NCBI RefSeq assembly: GCF_017695965.1
Contig: NZ_JAAORM010000001.1
Coordinates: forward strand, 62,001 to 126,000
DNA length: 64,000 nucleotides
Source of the DNA: Prochlorococcus marinus CUG1416
GTDB lineage: Bacteria; Cyanobacteriota; Cyanobacteriia; PCC-6307; Cyanobiaceae
Direction of reading: 5' to 3'
The notes beneath the pieces were generated by a model. The model did no database searches. It had not been told where the DNA came from and saw only the letters and a list, made by a program, of their open reading frames with translations. Both the position numbers and the translations under genes were made by a program. This document shows positions 43,868 to 54,148 of the stretch, piece by piece (the stretch's first letter is position 1; every line of letters begins with the position of its first letter).

Positions 43868-45297
43868 CTTGGGATATTGCAAATAGATTCTGTTTGTTTA
43901 ATCGTATTATCGTTATCTAAACAGTTATTACTTATTTCAAGAAAAGTTAATCTTTCTAATTCATCTAAATTCAAATTGTAATTATAAATTGCATTGATAT
44001 TCTTCGATTTTGCATCACTTAATTCTTTTTGTCTCACTAGTACATCCTTTAAAGTTGATATCCCAACATCGTATCTCAGTCTTGCTAGCCTTAAAGACTC
44101 TTTTGTAGATAATATTTCTTTTGAAGTTGATAAGATTTTTTCTTCATTTAATTTTAAATTTAAGTAAGCTTTAGTGATATTTGTTTTTAGAACACTTTTA
44201 AGATTGTTATAAGAATATTCTTCGCCTTTTGCTTGAGATTTTCTTGATTTGTATGATTTTATGTTTTGACCACCATTAAAAATATTCCATGATAAATTTA
44301 AGCTTATTGTATTTGAATAAGAGGAACCATCTTCGTTAGGATCTATGTCAATAGCCAGAGAATCACCTTTGGTGAATGCACTTGATAATGAGTTACTGAT
44401 ATATATACTTGGCTTATTTGAATTCAGGAAACTATTCGCCTCATTATCTCTTATTGATTTTTGAAGAGAAATGTTTTTTAAGGAAAGGTTGCTTTCAAGA
44501 CTATTTCTTATATTTTTATTTAATTTATGATTCCAATAACCCAATAATTTTTGTTCTTTTTTAATTTCGAAATCTTTTTTGAGATTAAGAATTTCTTTAA
44601 GTGATATTTTGTTAATTTGATGTTCAATTTTTTTTTCGTATAGTGCTTGCTTGTCTCTAGAAAGTTGAGCATCGGCTTCAAGTACTTCAAATTTTGTTCC
44701 GATACCAGCATCTAATTTAGCTTGAGCATTTCCCAGACTTGTCATAGATAAATCAAGTGCTAATTTCTTATTGATAATATCCTGAGATGACTTCTGGTAT
44801 TTATGGTATCTAGTACTAGCTTCTTGTATTAAGTCTTTTCTTTTAATCTCATAATTATTTTTTGCAATTTTTAAGTTTTCTCTGGCTATTTTGATTTCTG
44901 GACCTCTTAGCGGATCGATTAAATCCCATCTGATATTAAGTGAGGGGTTAACGGAAAATTGCGAAGTTTTTGTAGTATTTGAATTACTATTATAATTTCG
45001 ACCAGCAACATATTTGGGTAATCCATTCGCTTGTAAATCTATGGAAGGGTACCTCTTAGCAATTTTGCTTGAAAGATTAAAACTCGAAGCTTCTATTAAT
45101 TCCTCTAAAGATTTAAGTTCATCATTATTGAGAATGATATTCTTAATTTCCTGATGATCTATGAATATTTTATCTTCATCTATTCGTATAATTTCATCAA
45201 TAAAATTCTTGTTTTCGCTTAGTATGGATTGTTGAAAAGTAACAAAGAAACTCAATGGTAGAAATAAAGTTGTATTTATTATCTTTCTAAGCATCAT
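43864..45297 (-). CDS. TolC-family outer membrane efflux protein
   Basis: The 477-residue protein has a signal peptide (about 1-27), then the repeated OEP layout of long helices and beta hairpins. Visible repeats are LEELIEASSFNLSSKIAKRYP / LDLSMTSLGNAQAKLDAGIGTKFEVL in the first half and LSTKESLRLARLRYDVGISTLKDVL in the second. It would form the trimeric outer-membrane channel of an efflux or type I secretion system, the only such part in the window. It begins directly after the radical SAM gene's stop. Confidence 0.88.
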   Translation of the reverse strand: MMLRKIINTTLFLPLSFFVTFQQSILSENKNFIDEIIRIDEDKIFIDHQEIKNIILNNDELKSLEELIEASSFNLSSKIAKRYPSIDLQANGLPKYVAGRNYNSNSNTTKTSQFSVNPSLNIRWDLIDPLRGPEIKIARENLKIAKNNYEIKRKDLIQEASTRYHKYQKSSQDIINKKLALDLSMTSLGNAQAKLDAGIGTKFEVLEADAQLSRDKQALYEKKIEHQINKISLKEILNLKKDFEIKKEQKLLGYWNHKLNKNIRNSLESNLSLKNISLQKSIRDNEANSFLNSNKPSIYISNSLSSAFTKGDSLAIDIDPNEDGSSYSNTISLNLSWNIFNGGQNIKSYKSRKSQAKGEEYSYNNLKSVLKTNITKAYLNLKLNEEKILSTSKEILSTKESLRLARLRYDVGISTLKDVLVRQKELSDAKSKNINAIYNYNLNLDELERLTFLEISNNCLDNDNTIKQTESICNIPR

Positions 45298-46698
45298 TTA
45301 GAATTTTTTACTGCTGGTTATTCCAATTAGATTATTTATAATATCATTTGAATCATCAAGAACGTGAATTTTAGTATTCAATTGATTTTCCACTTCTTTA
45401 ATATTTTTATCATCTAAAAATAAATCAGTATTAATTTTTAACATGATTGATGGTATGTAAATAGCCTCTCCTAAATCCTTATTTTGCAGTCCATAAATTA
45501 GATCTTCTCCAGTTAGAAGTCCAGTTACAACCTGCTCTTGCCCCCAATAAATGCTTGGTAAACCATATAAATTAATTGTCAATCCATCAATTAAGTTTAA
45601 TTTCTTTACTGTAGGAATTAAGGCTTCATAAACTAATTTGCCAACAATCCAACTAACTTTTTTTGGCTTTTTTACTTTTTGAGGCAGTTTTTTAGTCTTC
45701 TCACTTAATGTTTTTAGAAAGCTTCTAATAGAGCCTACTCCATTAGATTCTTGCGGCATATTTTCGTAGGTTTTATAACTAGGTAAATCTTTACCAGCTA
45801 TTAAATACCATTCGTCTGATAACCAACAAAAACGAGTTCCATGACTTATTTGTAATAAAGCTTGAATTCTCTCCACTTGTTTAATGGTTTTGATTGCGAA
45901 TTCTGAGCTTATTGATTTTAAACCATCATTTTCAGGTCTAAATTTTGTAAGTCCTACAGGAACTATTGCAACTGAAAGTACTGTTTGAGAAGTTTCTTTG
46001 TAGAATGAAGAAAGTTCAAAAATTGATTTCTCAAGAATCTCTCCATCATTGATATCTGGACATACAACAATTTGAGCATGTATTTGAATAGAGTTTTTTT
46101 CAAACCAGGAAATTTGATCCAGAATTACCCCTGCTCTTTTATTTTTTAACAATTTTTCTCGAGTATCAGGATCAGTGGCATGAACAGAAATAAAAAGCGG
46201 GGATAGTTTTTGCGTCGATATTCTTTTCCAGTCTTCTTTTTTTAAATTCGTAAGAGTTAGATAAGAACCATAAAGAAAACTTAATCTATAATCATCATCT
46301 TTAACGTAAAGGCTTTTTCTCTTGCCGCTTGGCTGTTGATCTATAAAACAAAATGGACATTGATTATTACATTGTTTGATTGAATCAAATAATGCATCTT
46401 TAAAATTAATGCCTAAATTGACATCTTGATCTTTTTCAATGCTTATATTATGAACTTCATGGTTTTTATCTAAAACAGATATATTTAAAATTTCTTCACT
46501 AATAAGTATCTGATAATCTATTAAATCTCTTGGCTTTTTACCATTAATACTAATTATGGAATCACCTGATTCAAATCCTATTTCTTGCGCAATGGAATTA
46601 TCTTCAATACTTTCAATTTCTGCAGGATTTATTCTATAAGTAATATTAGGAACTAAAAGATCATTTGAATCTTCTTTATAATCAATTTCTTGCCACAC
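45298..46698 (-). CDS. radical SAM/PDZ protein of the DUF512 family
   Basis: The 466-residue protein has an N-terminal PDZ-like domain (about 20-100, AQEIGFESGDSIISINGKK), then a radical SAM cysteine motif CNNQCPFCFIDQ near residue 110, and a DUF512 C-terminus from about 290 (KTYENMPQESNGVGSIRSFL). This is the cyanobacterial Fe-S oxidoreductase family TIGR03279. The reaction is unknown. The start is GTG. It heads a three-gene operon with the TolC-like and inositol-phosphatase genes, with no spacer to TolC. Confidence 0.9.
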   Translation of the reverse strand: MWQEIDYKEDSNDLLVPNITYRINPAEIESIEDNSIAQEIGFESGDSIISINGKKPRDLIDYQILISEEILNISVLDKNHEVHNISIEKDQDVNLGINFKDALFDSIKQCNNQCPFCFIDQQPSGKRKSLYVKDDDYRLSFLYGSYLTLTNLKKEDWKRISTQKLSPLFISVHATDPDTREKLLKNKRAGVILDQISWFEKNSIQIHAQIVVCPDINDGEILEKSIFELSSFYKETSQTVLSVAIVPVGLTKFRPENDGLKSISSEFAIKTIKQVERIQALLQISHGTRFCWLSDEWYLIAGKDLPSYKTYENMPQESNGVGSIRSFLKTLSEKTKKLPQKVKKPKKVSWIVGKLVYEALIPTVKKLNLIDGLTINLYGLPSIYWGQEQVVTGLLTGEDLIYGLQNKDLGEAIYIPSIMLKINTDLFLDDKNIKEVENQLNTKIHVLDDSNDIINNLIGITSSKKF

Positions 46699-46885
46699 AA
46701 TTAAATTCCAAATATTCTTCCTTATTTTTATTCTAAACTCATATTTGACTCAAAGTGTATTAAATACTTTTAAAATACTAAATATAATTCTCAAATTAAG
46801 GGTCTTTAATTTACTAAAATATGACATTCGCAGTTTTTTAAAACACGATTAAAATTTACTACACTTACTTAATAGACTTTATTCA

Positions 46886-47653
46886 TTGGAAGAATTAATT
46901 ACAAAAAATTTAGAGGTGAAAGATAAATTGAACAATGAATTGCATCATAGAGTTGATTCATATGAAAGTACTTTTTTATCAAGGCCAATTTCTTTAAGAT
47001 TGTGGTCTTCTTTTTTTGTAATTTTACCTATATTTGTTCAAGCCCCTTGGGTTAGATTAGAACCAATTAGTGCTCTTTGCTTTACTTTTATAATTCTCTT
47101 AGGAGCATTTCTTTTGTATAAGAAACAATCCAATAAATGGTATATCGTCAGCTCATTATTACTTGGTGTATCAGGAAGTTGGCTGGGTGGATGTTTGTTT
47201 TGGGGATGGTTAAGTCCATTTCCTATTCTTCACATTCCTGTTGAAGCTGTGGTTCTTCCGTTAGCTTTAATTGGACTTGGTACTAATTGGAAAATTGGTT
47301 CTAGTTTTTATATCTCTTCTTTGTTTGGAACCGCAGCTACTGACATTTCAATATTTTTGACAGGAATAATGGATCAATGGAGACAGGTCATAACAGCAGA
47401 TTCTGAAACAGCACCTATAATTCTTCAAAAAACTTCCGAAAATCTTATTCAAATAAAATCATTATCTATTATTATTTTTGTTGCAATTATACTTTGGTTA
47501 ATTTCAAAAGAAATTTTTGATTCTGCGACTATTGAGACGACTAATGGTAAGGCACTCTTAGTTTCTAGTTATGTAATTCAAACGACATTAATTGTCGATG
47601 GTATTTTTATTCTTTTAGCAATTCTGCAACCAAATTTTAGTGGATTGGTTTAA
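46886..47653 (+). CDS. DUF3120 membrane protein
   Basis: The 255-residue protein has about six to seven membrane segments and the conserved GWLSPFPILHIPVEAVVLPL and LFGTAATDISIFLTGIMDQW motifs of DUF3120, which is limited to cyanobacteria and plants. Function is unknown. The only available start before the first helix region is TTG or a GTG a few residues later. Its TAA overlaps the ATG of nadB by one base (TAATG), so they are coupled. Confidence 0.82.
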   Translation: MEELITKNLEVKDKLNNELHHRVDSYESTFLSRPISLRLWSSFFVILPIFVQAPWVRLEPISALCFTFIILLGAFLLYKKQSNKWYIVSSLLLGVSGSWLGGCLFWGWLSPFPILHIPVEAVVLPLALIGLGTNWKIGSSFYISSLFGTAATDISIFLTGIMDQWRQVITADSETAPIILQKTSENLIQIKSLSIIIFVAIILWLISKEIFDSATIETTNGKALLVSSYVIQTTLIVDGIFILLAILQPNFSGLV

Positions 47654-49320
47654 TGCTGAGGCCTCCATTTTCGCAAGAACCTATACCAATAAATAATTGG
47701 GATGTAATTGTTGTAGGGGCAGGAGCTGCAGGACTTATGACTTGTCTTGAATTACCTGCAAATTTAAAAGTGCTACTTTTAAATAGAAACACTAGCAAGG
47801 TATCTTCTAGTCGATGGGCTCAAGGAGGAATAGCATCTGTTGTTAGACAAGACGATTCATTCGATCTTCATGCTGATGATACTTTAAAAGCAGGAGATGG
47901 ACTATGTGATTTTAAAGCTGTAGAAATGCTGGTTAAAGAAGCCCCAGGTTGTGTAGATAGGTTGCAGAATTTAGGTATGATTTTTGATCAAAGTTCTGAT
48001 CAATTATCTACTACTCTAGAAGCGGCTCATTCTCGAAGAAGAGTCCTGCATGTTAAAGATCGAACTGGCAGAGCATTAGTTGAAGTTTTAGAAGATCATA
48101 TTGAAAATAAAAAAAATATTCTTCACTGTAGGGGTGTAAGAGTAACTGAACTTCTTATTGAAAATGAAGCATGTAAAGGAGTTCAGGTTCTTGACGGAGC
48201 TAATTTATATTGGATTCAATCGAGAGCTGTTGTTTTGGCTACAGGTGGGGGTGGGCATTTATTTACTAATACAACAAATCCTGCTCAATCCTCTGGTGAA
48301 GGGATTGCTCTTGCATGGAAAGCAGGCGCTGCTATCGAAGATTTAGAGTTCGTGCAATTTCATCCAACCGCTTTAAAATTTTATGGTGCACCTTGCTTTT
48401 TAATATCTGAGGCACTTAGAGGAGAAGGTGCTATTTTGGTTGACAAAAATGGTGAAAGTCCAGTTAAAAATCTTGAAAATCGTGATTTAGCTACTAGAGA
48501 TCAGGTAAGTAGAGCAATCATGAAAAATATGCATGATAATAATTTAGATCATGTTGGCTTAGATCTTCGGTATATTGACCCAGAAAAAATTGTAGAGCGC
48601 TTCCCAACGATCTTAAGTCGATGTCAGGATTATGGAGTTAATCCTTTAAATGAAGTTATACCTGTAGCTCCTGCAGCTCACTATTGGATGGGAGGTGTTA
48701 AAACTGATCTAAATGCATCTTCTACAAGAAAAGGATTATATGCCGTTGGAGAAGTTGCTTCTACAGGTGTTCATGGTGCTAATAGACTGGCAAGTAATTC
48801 ACTTATGGAGTGTCTTGTTTTCGCAAGAAAAATGTCTTCAATTGTTTTGAATGATCTTCCAAAATGTGCAAAATTTGATAGATCATTGCAAGAGTTTGAT
48901 ATTGAAGATCCTAAAGAAGATCAGATTTCCAAAATTGCTGAAAAAATTGATGAACTAAGAAAACTATGTTGGTTAAATTTAGGTGTATCTCGAAATAAGG
49001 TAAATATGAGTAAATTTCTAAATTTTATTCAAGATGATATCGATACATTACATAAAAATGCTTTACTAAATAGTCTTGAAAAAATAAAATTTGATCAAAA
49101 AATTAAACTTAGTGAACGCAATAGGAGAGCATTGAATCTTTTACTTGATTTAAAGAATAGACAAATAACAACTATAACTTTATTAAAAGCTTGTCTATTT
49201 AGAGAAGAGAGCAGAGGAGGGCACTATAGAGATGATTTTCCAGATAAAGATAAAAATTGGGAATGCCATACTAGACAACAGTTAGATCAAAAAATTCAAA
49301 AAAGATTTATTAAAAATTAG
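47653..49320 (+). CDS. nadB: L-aspartate oxidase
   Basis: The 555-residue flavoprotein has the FAD loop VIVVGAGAAGLMTCLE near residue 19, SSRWAQGGIASV near 53, EFVQFHPTAL near 232 and the C-terminal GVHGANRLASNSLMECLVFARK near 373. It oxidises aspartate to iminoaspartate, the first step of NAD synthesis. SdhA-type dehydrogenases share the fold, but SSRWAQGGIA marks NadB. No nadA is beside it. It overlaps the VKOR gene on the other strand by 11 bases. Confidence 0.96.
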   Translation: MLRPPFSQEPIPINNWDVIVVGAGAAGLMTCLELPANLKVLLLNRNTSKVSSSRWAQGGIASVVRQDDSFDLHADDTLKAGDGLCDFKAVEMLVKEAPGCVDRLQNLGMIFDQSSDQLSTTLEAAHSRRRVLHVKDRTGRALVEVLEDHIENKKNILHCRGVRVTELLIENEACKGVQVLDGANLYWIQSRAVVLATGGGGHLFTNTTNPAQSSGEGIALAWKAGAAIEDLEFVQFHPTALKFYGAPCFLISEALRGEGAILVDKNGESPVKNLENRDLATRDQVSRAIMKNMHDNNLDHVGLDLRYIDPEKIVERFPTILSRCQDYGVNPLNEVIPVAPAAHYWMGGVKTDLNASSTRKGLYAVGEVASTGVHGANRLASNSLMECLVFARKMSSIVLNDLPKCAKFDRSLQEFDIEDPKEDQISKIAEKIDELRKLCWLNLGVSRNKVNMSKFLNFIQDDIDTLHKNALLNSLEKIKFDQKIKLSERNRRALNLLLDLKNRQITTITLLKACLFREESRGGHYRDDFPDKDKNWECHTRQQLDQKIQKRFIKN

Positions 49321-50245
49321 AATCTCCTTGAAAGTCTGTCTTTATGGCTAATTCATTCAAGTCGCGAGTACCACTAATGATTTCTCCATTTATTTCCCAA
49401 GAAGGAAATCCATTGATTCCTTTCGTTTGGCATAGCTCATACTCATTATCTCTACCATCTTTAGCACATTCAACTACTTTTAATTCTTTAACTGCTTCTT
49501 TCCCAAATAATTGTTTCTGATCGTGGCAATGCGGGCACCAGTATGCACTATACATAACAATATTGTTTTTACTTAAGAATTTTGCAAATTTTACCTTCTG
49601 AGGAGAGCTTGAAGTGGTAATTATTGGCGATACATTTTCACTGGGGCTTGCAACATCAATAGCATTAGAGGGGTCAACGTTTGTTGACCAAATTAGGCCC
49701 CCCAGCAGAACACTAATGGCTACAATGAAACCTCTAAAAATCATAGGTTCTCTACTTTCAAATTTTGCTCCAATCATAGAAATTATAAAGATAGAAAACG
49801 ATAAAATTGCTGAAAGTATACAAAAAAAGCAATATGCTTGAATCTTAAAAAACATTATATTTATCAATAAAAAGCTAAATGTTGATGATGCACAAGATAT
49901 TAGAAATACTAACCACCATAAAAACTTATTTATTTTTTCTTTTGGGGAAATTAAATTAAGCGAAAGTATTATTGTGATAACTAATATTGATAAATAAGTT
50001 ATGAATCCTGCTAATGAAAGAGGTATATTAACTTGATTATTTTCAAATAAAGTACCCCAAGGACTATTTAAAACTGTTTCACAACCATTTTGTATCCCTG
50101 GGCATGAAAGCGAAGTAAATAATCCCCAGTTTTTTAAAGTAATCGAACCTGTGTCAACTATGCCTATAGTGCTAAGAATTGCGATTATGATTTTTGGCCA
50201 TTTCAAATCTTTTTTATTTCTTCTGTTTAAAGTCTTAAGGGCCAT
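49310..50245 (-). CDS. VKOR-thioredoxin fusion protein
   Basis: The 311-residue protein has five membrane helices with the vitamin K epoxide reductase cysteines (NGCETVLNS loop near 53 with an earlier Cys, and the redox CFFC near 138). After a lumenal linker it has a thioredoxin-like domain with YWCPHCHDQ near 235. It makes disulfides in lumen or periplasm proteins by passing electrons to quinone. The fusion is the normal cyanobacterial form, known to support photosystem assembly in relatives. Confidence 0.92.
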   Translation of the reverse strand: MALKTLNRRNKKDLKWPKIIIAILSTIGIVDTGSITLKNWGLFTSLSCPGIQNGCETVLNSPWGTLFENNQVNIPLSLAGFITYLSILVITIILSLNLISPKEKINKFLWWLVFLISCASSTFSFLLINIMFFKIQAYCFFCILSAILSFSIFIISMIGAKFESREPMIFRGFIVAISVLLGGLIWSTNVDPSNAIDVASPSENVSPIITTSSSPQKVKFAKFLSKNNIVMYSAYWCPHCHDQKQLFGKEAVKELKVVECAKDGRDNEYELCQTKGINGFPSWEINGEIISGTRDLNELAIKTDFQGDSNF

Positions 50246-50350
50246 ACAAAATGAAAGTTTGTTATTTACATTATCTATCCTAATATTATCTTGGCATGAG
50301 AGTTATGTACGAAATGCTTTTTAAATCTTTTAATTCTTATTTTTCAAGTT

Positions 50351-51715
50351 GTGAAACAAAATAGTCTCAATGTAAAAGAAAAAAAACTATCTAAGATTGC
50401 ATTCAGTCATGTTGGTTGCGAGAAAAATCTTGTTGATACTGAACATATGCAAGGCTTATTAGATAAAGAGGGTTATGAAGTTGACAGCAATATAAATGAT
50501 GCAAATGTTGTTGTTGTAAATACTTGCAGTTTTATTGAAACAGCTAGAGAAGAATCTATTAGAAAAATTCTAGAATATACAAATCAAGGAAAGGAAGTAA
50601 TAGTTGCAGGCTGTATGGCTCAGCATTTTAAAGATGAACTTCTAAAAGAAATCCCTGAAATAAAAGGTTTGGTTGGAACAGGAGATTATCAAAAGATAGC
50701 CAAGGTTTTAGACAGAGTAGAAAAAGGGGAAATTGTTAATGAAGTTTCAAAAATACCGGAATTTATTGCAGATGAGGAAATACCTCGTTTTGTAGATAAA
50801 AACAAATTTGTTGCTTATCTTCGTATTGCTGAGGGCTGCAACTATAATTGCGCTTTTTGTATTATTCCTAAGTTGAGAGGACCTCAAAGAAGTAGAACAA
50901 TAGAATCTATCGTTTCAGAAGCCAAAAGTCTTGCAAAGCAGGGTATTCAAGAAATCATATTAATTAGTCAAATAACAACTAATTATGGTCAAGATATTTA
51001 TGGAAAACCATCATTAGCCAAACTTTTGAATGAGCTTTCTAAAGTTCCAATTCCTTGGATAAGGATACATTATGCTTATCCAACGGGTTTAACTGATGAA
51101 GTTATTAGAGCTTTCAAAGATTCAAAGAATATAGTACCTTACTTTGATTTGCCACTTCAGCATAGTCATCCAGATGTGTTGAAGAGTATGAATAGACCTT
51201 GGCAAGCTTCTTTGAATGAATCAATTTTGGAGAAAATTAGAGCAGCAATTCCATCTGCTGTATTAAGAACTAGTCTCATTGTTGGATTCCCAGGAGAAAA
51301 AAAAGAACATTTTGAACATCTTCTCGAATTTTTGGATAGGCACAAATTTGATCATGTGGGAGTGTTTATTTTTTCTCCTGAGGAGGGAACTGCAGCTTTT
51401 GATTTACCTAATAAAGTATCCCCAGAGGTTGCAGAGGCAAGAAAAGATAACGTTATTTCAGTTCAACAAAATATCTCTAAAGATAAAAATCATTCATATG
51501 TTGGGTCCAAAATGAAGATTTTGGTAGAAAAAATATCAGATAATAACGAATTAATAGGTAGGTCCTACAATTTCGCACCTGAAATTGACGGAAATGTGAT
51601 TTTATCTATTAATGCTAATAATGATTTGAAAAATTATATTGGTAAATTTGTTGTAGCAAATATTTCTTTTGCGGATGAGTATGATTTGTATGGAGAGACT
51701 ATTGAAATTTTGTAG
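50351..51715 (+). CDS. rimO: ribosomal protein S12 methylthiotransferase
   Basis: The 454-residue radical SAM enzyme has the N-terminal UPF0004 domain with three cluster cysteines ([20 protein letters not shown]), the radical SAM motif [14 protein letters not shown] near 162, and a TRAM domain at the end. It adds a methylthio group to Asp of S12. [14 protein letters not shown] distinguishes RimO from MiaB. The start is GTG. It depends on Fe-S clusters supplied by the Suf system. Confidence 0.96.
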   Translation: MKQNSLNVKEKKLSKIAFSHVGCEKNLVDTEHMQGLLDKEGYEVDSNINDANVVVVNTCSFIETAREESIRKILEYTNQGKEVIVAGCMAQHFKDELLKEIPEIKGLVGTGDYQKIAKVLDRVEKGEIVNEVSKIPEFIADEEIPRFVDKNKFVAYLRIAEGCNYNCAFCIIPKLRGPQRSRTIESIVSEAKSLAKQGIQEIILISQITTNYGQDIYGKPSLAKLLNELSKVPIPWIRIHYAYPTGLTDEVIRAFKDSKNIVPYFDLPLQHSHPDVLKSMNRPWQASLNESILEKIRAAIPSAVLRTSLIVGFPGEKKEHFEHLLEFLDRHKFDHVGVFIFSPEEGTAAFDLPNKVSPEVAEARKDNVISVQQNISKDKNHSYVGSKMKILVEKISDNNELIGRSYNFAPEIDGNVILSINANNDLKNYIGKFVVANISFADEYDLYGETIEIL

Positions 51716-51720
51716 TTTTT

Positions 51721-51813
51721 TTAAATTAATTTAACTGCTCTTAAGAGCTTATCTAATGCGAAAGCAGCTCCAAAACCAAAACCAATAAATGCAAAATAGA
51801 AAATGATGTTCAT
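51721..51813 (-). CDS. 30-aa single-TM protein, PetL-like
   Basis: The frame MNIIFYFAFIGFGFGAAFAL-DKLLRAVKLI encodes one membrane helix and a basic end. Size and the terminal LRAVKLI resemble PetL, the single-helix subunit 6 of cytochrome b6f (other PetL end in IRLI or IKLI). The assignment is by resemblance only. It converges on rimO with a five-base gap. A T-rich stretch upstream carries no clear promoter. Confidence 0.5.
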   Translation of the reverse strand: MNIIFYFAFIGFGFGAAFALDKLLRAVKLI

Positions 51814-51877
51814 TAATTTTTTTATTTTTATTTAATTTAACATCAGATGAAAAGATTAGATTGTTTCGTTTAATTTC

Positions 51878-52264
51878 TTAATCTTGGATATATGGTAATT
51901 TTTTGTATAAACATTCTTCTGCTTTTTGTAGTTCTCGGCCTAAATATAGAGCATGATCGAATCTGGTTATTAAGTCATTTCTTTCTTCAGTGATCAAGAT
52001 CCCAAGTTGTTTGGCACTAATACCTTCAAAGACTTCATTAATAACTCTTTTATTTTGAGAGTCGCATTTAATTGGTTCATTTGTTTCTGGGTCAAGCGCA
52101 TATCCTTCATCATTAATATTATTTAGAAAGTGCTCTAAAATTATTTTATTTTGTTTTAAATCTACTTTTATAATAAAATAACCGTTTGGATCTAAGTCTA
52201 TATATCGCTTGGATAGATTATTATCAATCTTTATTTTTTCATCTAAACTTTTACTAGAATCCAT
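51878..52264 (-). CDS. DUF4346 family protein
   Basis: The 128-residue protein matches DUF4346: DLDPNGYFIIKVDLKQNKI in the first half and a C-terminal RFDHALYLGRELQKAEECL, followed by LPYIQD. The family is common in cyanobacteria, sometimes fused to dihydropteroate synthase-related or methyltransferase proteins, but the stand-alone form has no known job. No membrane part or signal peptide is seen. Confidence 0.8.
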   Translation of the reverse strand: MDSSKSLDEKIKIDNNLSKRYIDLDPNGYFIIKVDLKQNKIILEHFLNNINDEGYALDPETNEPIKCDSQNKRVINEVFEGISAKQLGILITEERNDLITRFDHALYLGRELQKAEECLYKKLPYIQD

Positions 52265-52325
52265 TCTTAGAAGTTAATAAAAAACTATATTAATAATATA
52301 ATCTTTGGTAAAGCCAAATAATTTT

Positions 52326-53480
52326 TTATTTAAAGGGTATAGATTTATTTTCAAAATCAATTTCCATCTTGGTTTGTTTATTAACTTCATTTAGCCAAGG
52401 ATAAATTATATTTTCCATATTTTTGTCAAACCACTTATGCAAGCTAATGGTATTTTTTGCAAAAAACCCCCTCCGCCTTTTATGTTTACCACCTGCTCCA
52501 GGATCAAACAAATGGATACTATTTTTTATTGCCCATTCAATTGGCTGGTAGTAGCATAATTCAAAATGTAAATTAGATATTTCTTCTTCACTACCCCAAT
52601 ATCTACCCCATAAGTTGTTTTTATTTTTAACGCACATTGACATAGCAAAAATATCATTTGAATCATTTTTTGATGCGCTAAAAAGTAAAAGATTTTTTTT
52701 ATTATCAACAATTTTTTCGAAAAATGTAGATGTTAGATATTTACTTCCCCAAACTCCCCACCTTGAACAATGCAGTTCATAAAAATTATGCATTTTTTTG
52801 AGGATTTCTTGGTTGATATCAGCTTCATTAAAAATTTCTACTTTAATATCTTGTTTAGTAATTGATTTCCTCTCTTTTTTTATATTTTTTCTCTGATTAG
52901 AGTTAAATCTAGAAAGAAAATCATCAAACGTTTTTTCTCCATTACTCCTCCACTCACTGCTGGAATTTATCCATTCATGGTACCCCAAAGATTTAAGATG
53001 GTTGCCCCAGCTTTCATCAATATACAAAAAATTACAACTTAAAATTTTGTTTGTAATTGCAAAGCTTTCGATATGTTTTATAAGTAAATTTGTAATTTCT
53101 TTCTTATCTTTATTTTTTTTATAAAGAAATTGATATCCATTTACAGGACTATAAGGACTCATTCCAATTAATTTAGGGTAATAATTTAAATTAAGATCTT
53201 GAGCCAATCTTGCAAATGATTGATCAAAAATGAATTCTCCATAGCTATGATTTTTTAAAAAAAGTGGAGCAATTCCTAATATTTCTTCATTTTTATAAGC
53301 AACAAAATATAGAGGCTGCCAACCAGTTTCTCTTGAAACACTTTTTGATATTTCAAGGTTTTTAAGCCAGGTCCATTCATAAAATGGATTATTGATTTCA
53401 TTTGCTAATTCATTCCATCTCTCCTTGGAGATTTCCTTAATTGACAATCTGACTTCAACTTTATGTATTTTTTGGTTCAT
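52326..53480 (-). CDS. FemAB-like GNAT N-acyltransferase
   Basis: The 384-residue protein matches the FemAB_like GNAT family: GWQPLYFVAYKNEEILGIAP near the N-terminus, RFNSNQRKNIKKERKSI near 190, and the terminal HLFDPGAGGKHKRRRGF near 345, which is the strongest family block. Relatives add amino acids in peptidoglycan or lipid modification, but the cyanobacterial substrate is unknown. It is followed upstream by the RibD-C gene with a 17-base gap, in the same minus-strand run. Confidence 0.85.
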   Translation of the reverse strand: MNQKIHKVEVRLSIKEISKERWNELANEINNPFYEWTWLKNLEISKSVSRETGWQPLYFVAYKNEEILGIAPLFLKNHSYGEFIFDQSFARLAQDLNLNYYPKLIGMSPYSPVNGYQFLYKKNKDKKEITNLLIKHIESFAITNKILSCNFLYIDESWGNHLKSLGYHEWINSSSEWRSNGEKTFDDFLSRFNSNQRKNIKKERKSITKQDIKVEIFNEADINQEILKKMHNFYELHCSRWGVWGSKYLTSTFFEKIVDNKKNLLLFSASKNDSNDIFAMSMCVKNKNNLWGRYWGSEEEISNLHFELCYYQPIEWAIKNSIHLFDPGAGGKHKRRRGFFAKNTISLHKWFDKNMENIIYPWLNEVNKQTKMEIDFENKSIPFK

Positions 53481-53497
53481 TTATTATTGAATCTATT

Positions 53498-54148
53498 TCA
53501 AATTTTTTTGTAATGAACGTGGATTTCATTATTCATTAAATTTTTAATTGATTTAATTTCCCATAGTCTTTTGAGATTAAAAATCTCATTTGTTTTTTCT
53601 GGAGGGATCCATGTATATCTACCTCCAATAATTCGTGGAATTATTGTAATTTTTATATCTGTTATTAGATCCTCTTTTATAAATGAATTTATAAGTTTTG
53701 CACCTCCTAAAAGAGCTAGATCATTTATCCCTTTTTTTTTGAGTGAAATTAAAGTTTTCCCCCATGAATCTTCGAAAAAGAGTTGTTTCTCGAAGTCATT
53801 ATTTGAAGAATTATCAACTTTACTTGAGCTGATTAGCCATCTTCTAATTGGTTGACGAAAGTATTTCCAATTACTGTTAAATTTTTTGCTATTTGAAGCA
53901 ACTATAGAAATTGGTTGACTTTTTGATATATTTACTTCGTCATTATCATTGATATTTTTAATTAGGTAAGTTGACTGATGAGCTATTAAAGTACCTAAAC
54001 CAAAAATGGTAGCATCTACCGTTGATAAGTTTTGATTTAACATTTTCTTATCTTCTTCGCTTCCAAGATGCGTTTCTCCACCTCCAGGAAATGCAATTCT
54101 CCCATCAAGACTAGATGCTATAACAATTATTACTCTTGGGATGCTCAA
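53498..54148 (-). CDS. RibD C-terminal-domain reductase
   Basis: The 216-residue protein has the dihydrofolate-reductase-like RibD-C fold: VIIVIASSLDGRIAFPGGGE near the start, DATIFGLGTLIAH, and LALLGGAKLINSFI near 140, the NADPH loop. There is no N-terminal deaminase. It could reduce a pteridine or riboflavin precursor. Its ATG overlaps the stop of the PTPS gene (ATGA), which suggests a shared pterin pathway. Confidence 0.85.
   Translation of the reverse strand: MSIPRVIIVIASSLDGRIAFPGGGETHLGSEEDKKMLNQNLSTVDATIFGLGTLIAHQSTYLIKNINDNDEVNISKSQPISIVASNSKKFNSNWKYFRQPIRRWLISSSKVDNSSNNDFEKQLFFEDSWGKTLISLKKKGINDLALLGGAKLINSFIKEDLITDIKITIIPRIIGGRYTWIPPEKTNEIFNLKRLWEIKSIKNLMNNEIHVHYKKI

Noticed and set aside
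49614-49841. 75-aa plus-strand frame inside the VKOR gene
   Set aside because: The minus-strand VKOR-thioredoxin frame is fully supported by catalytic cysteines; the plus frame has no features.
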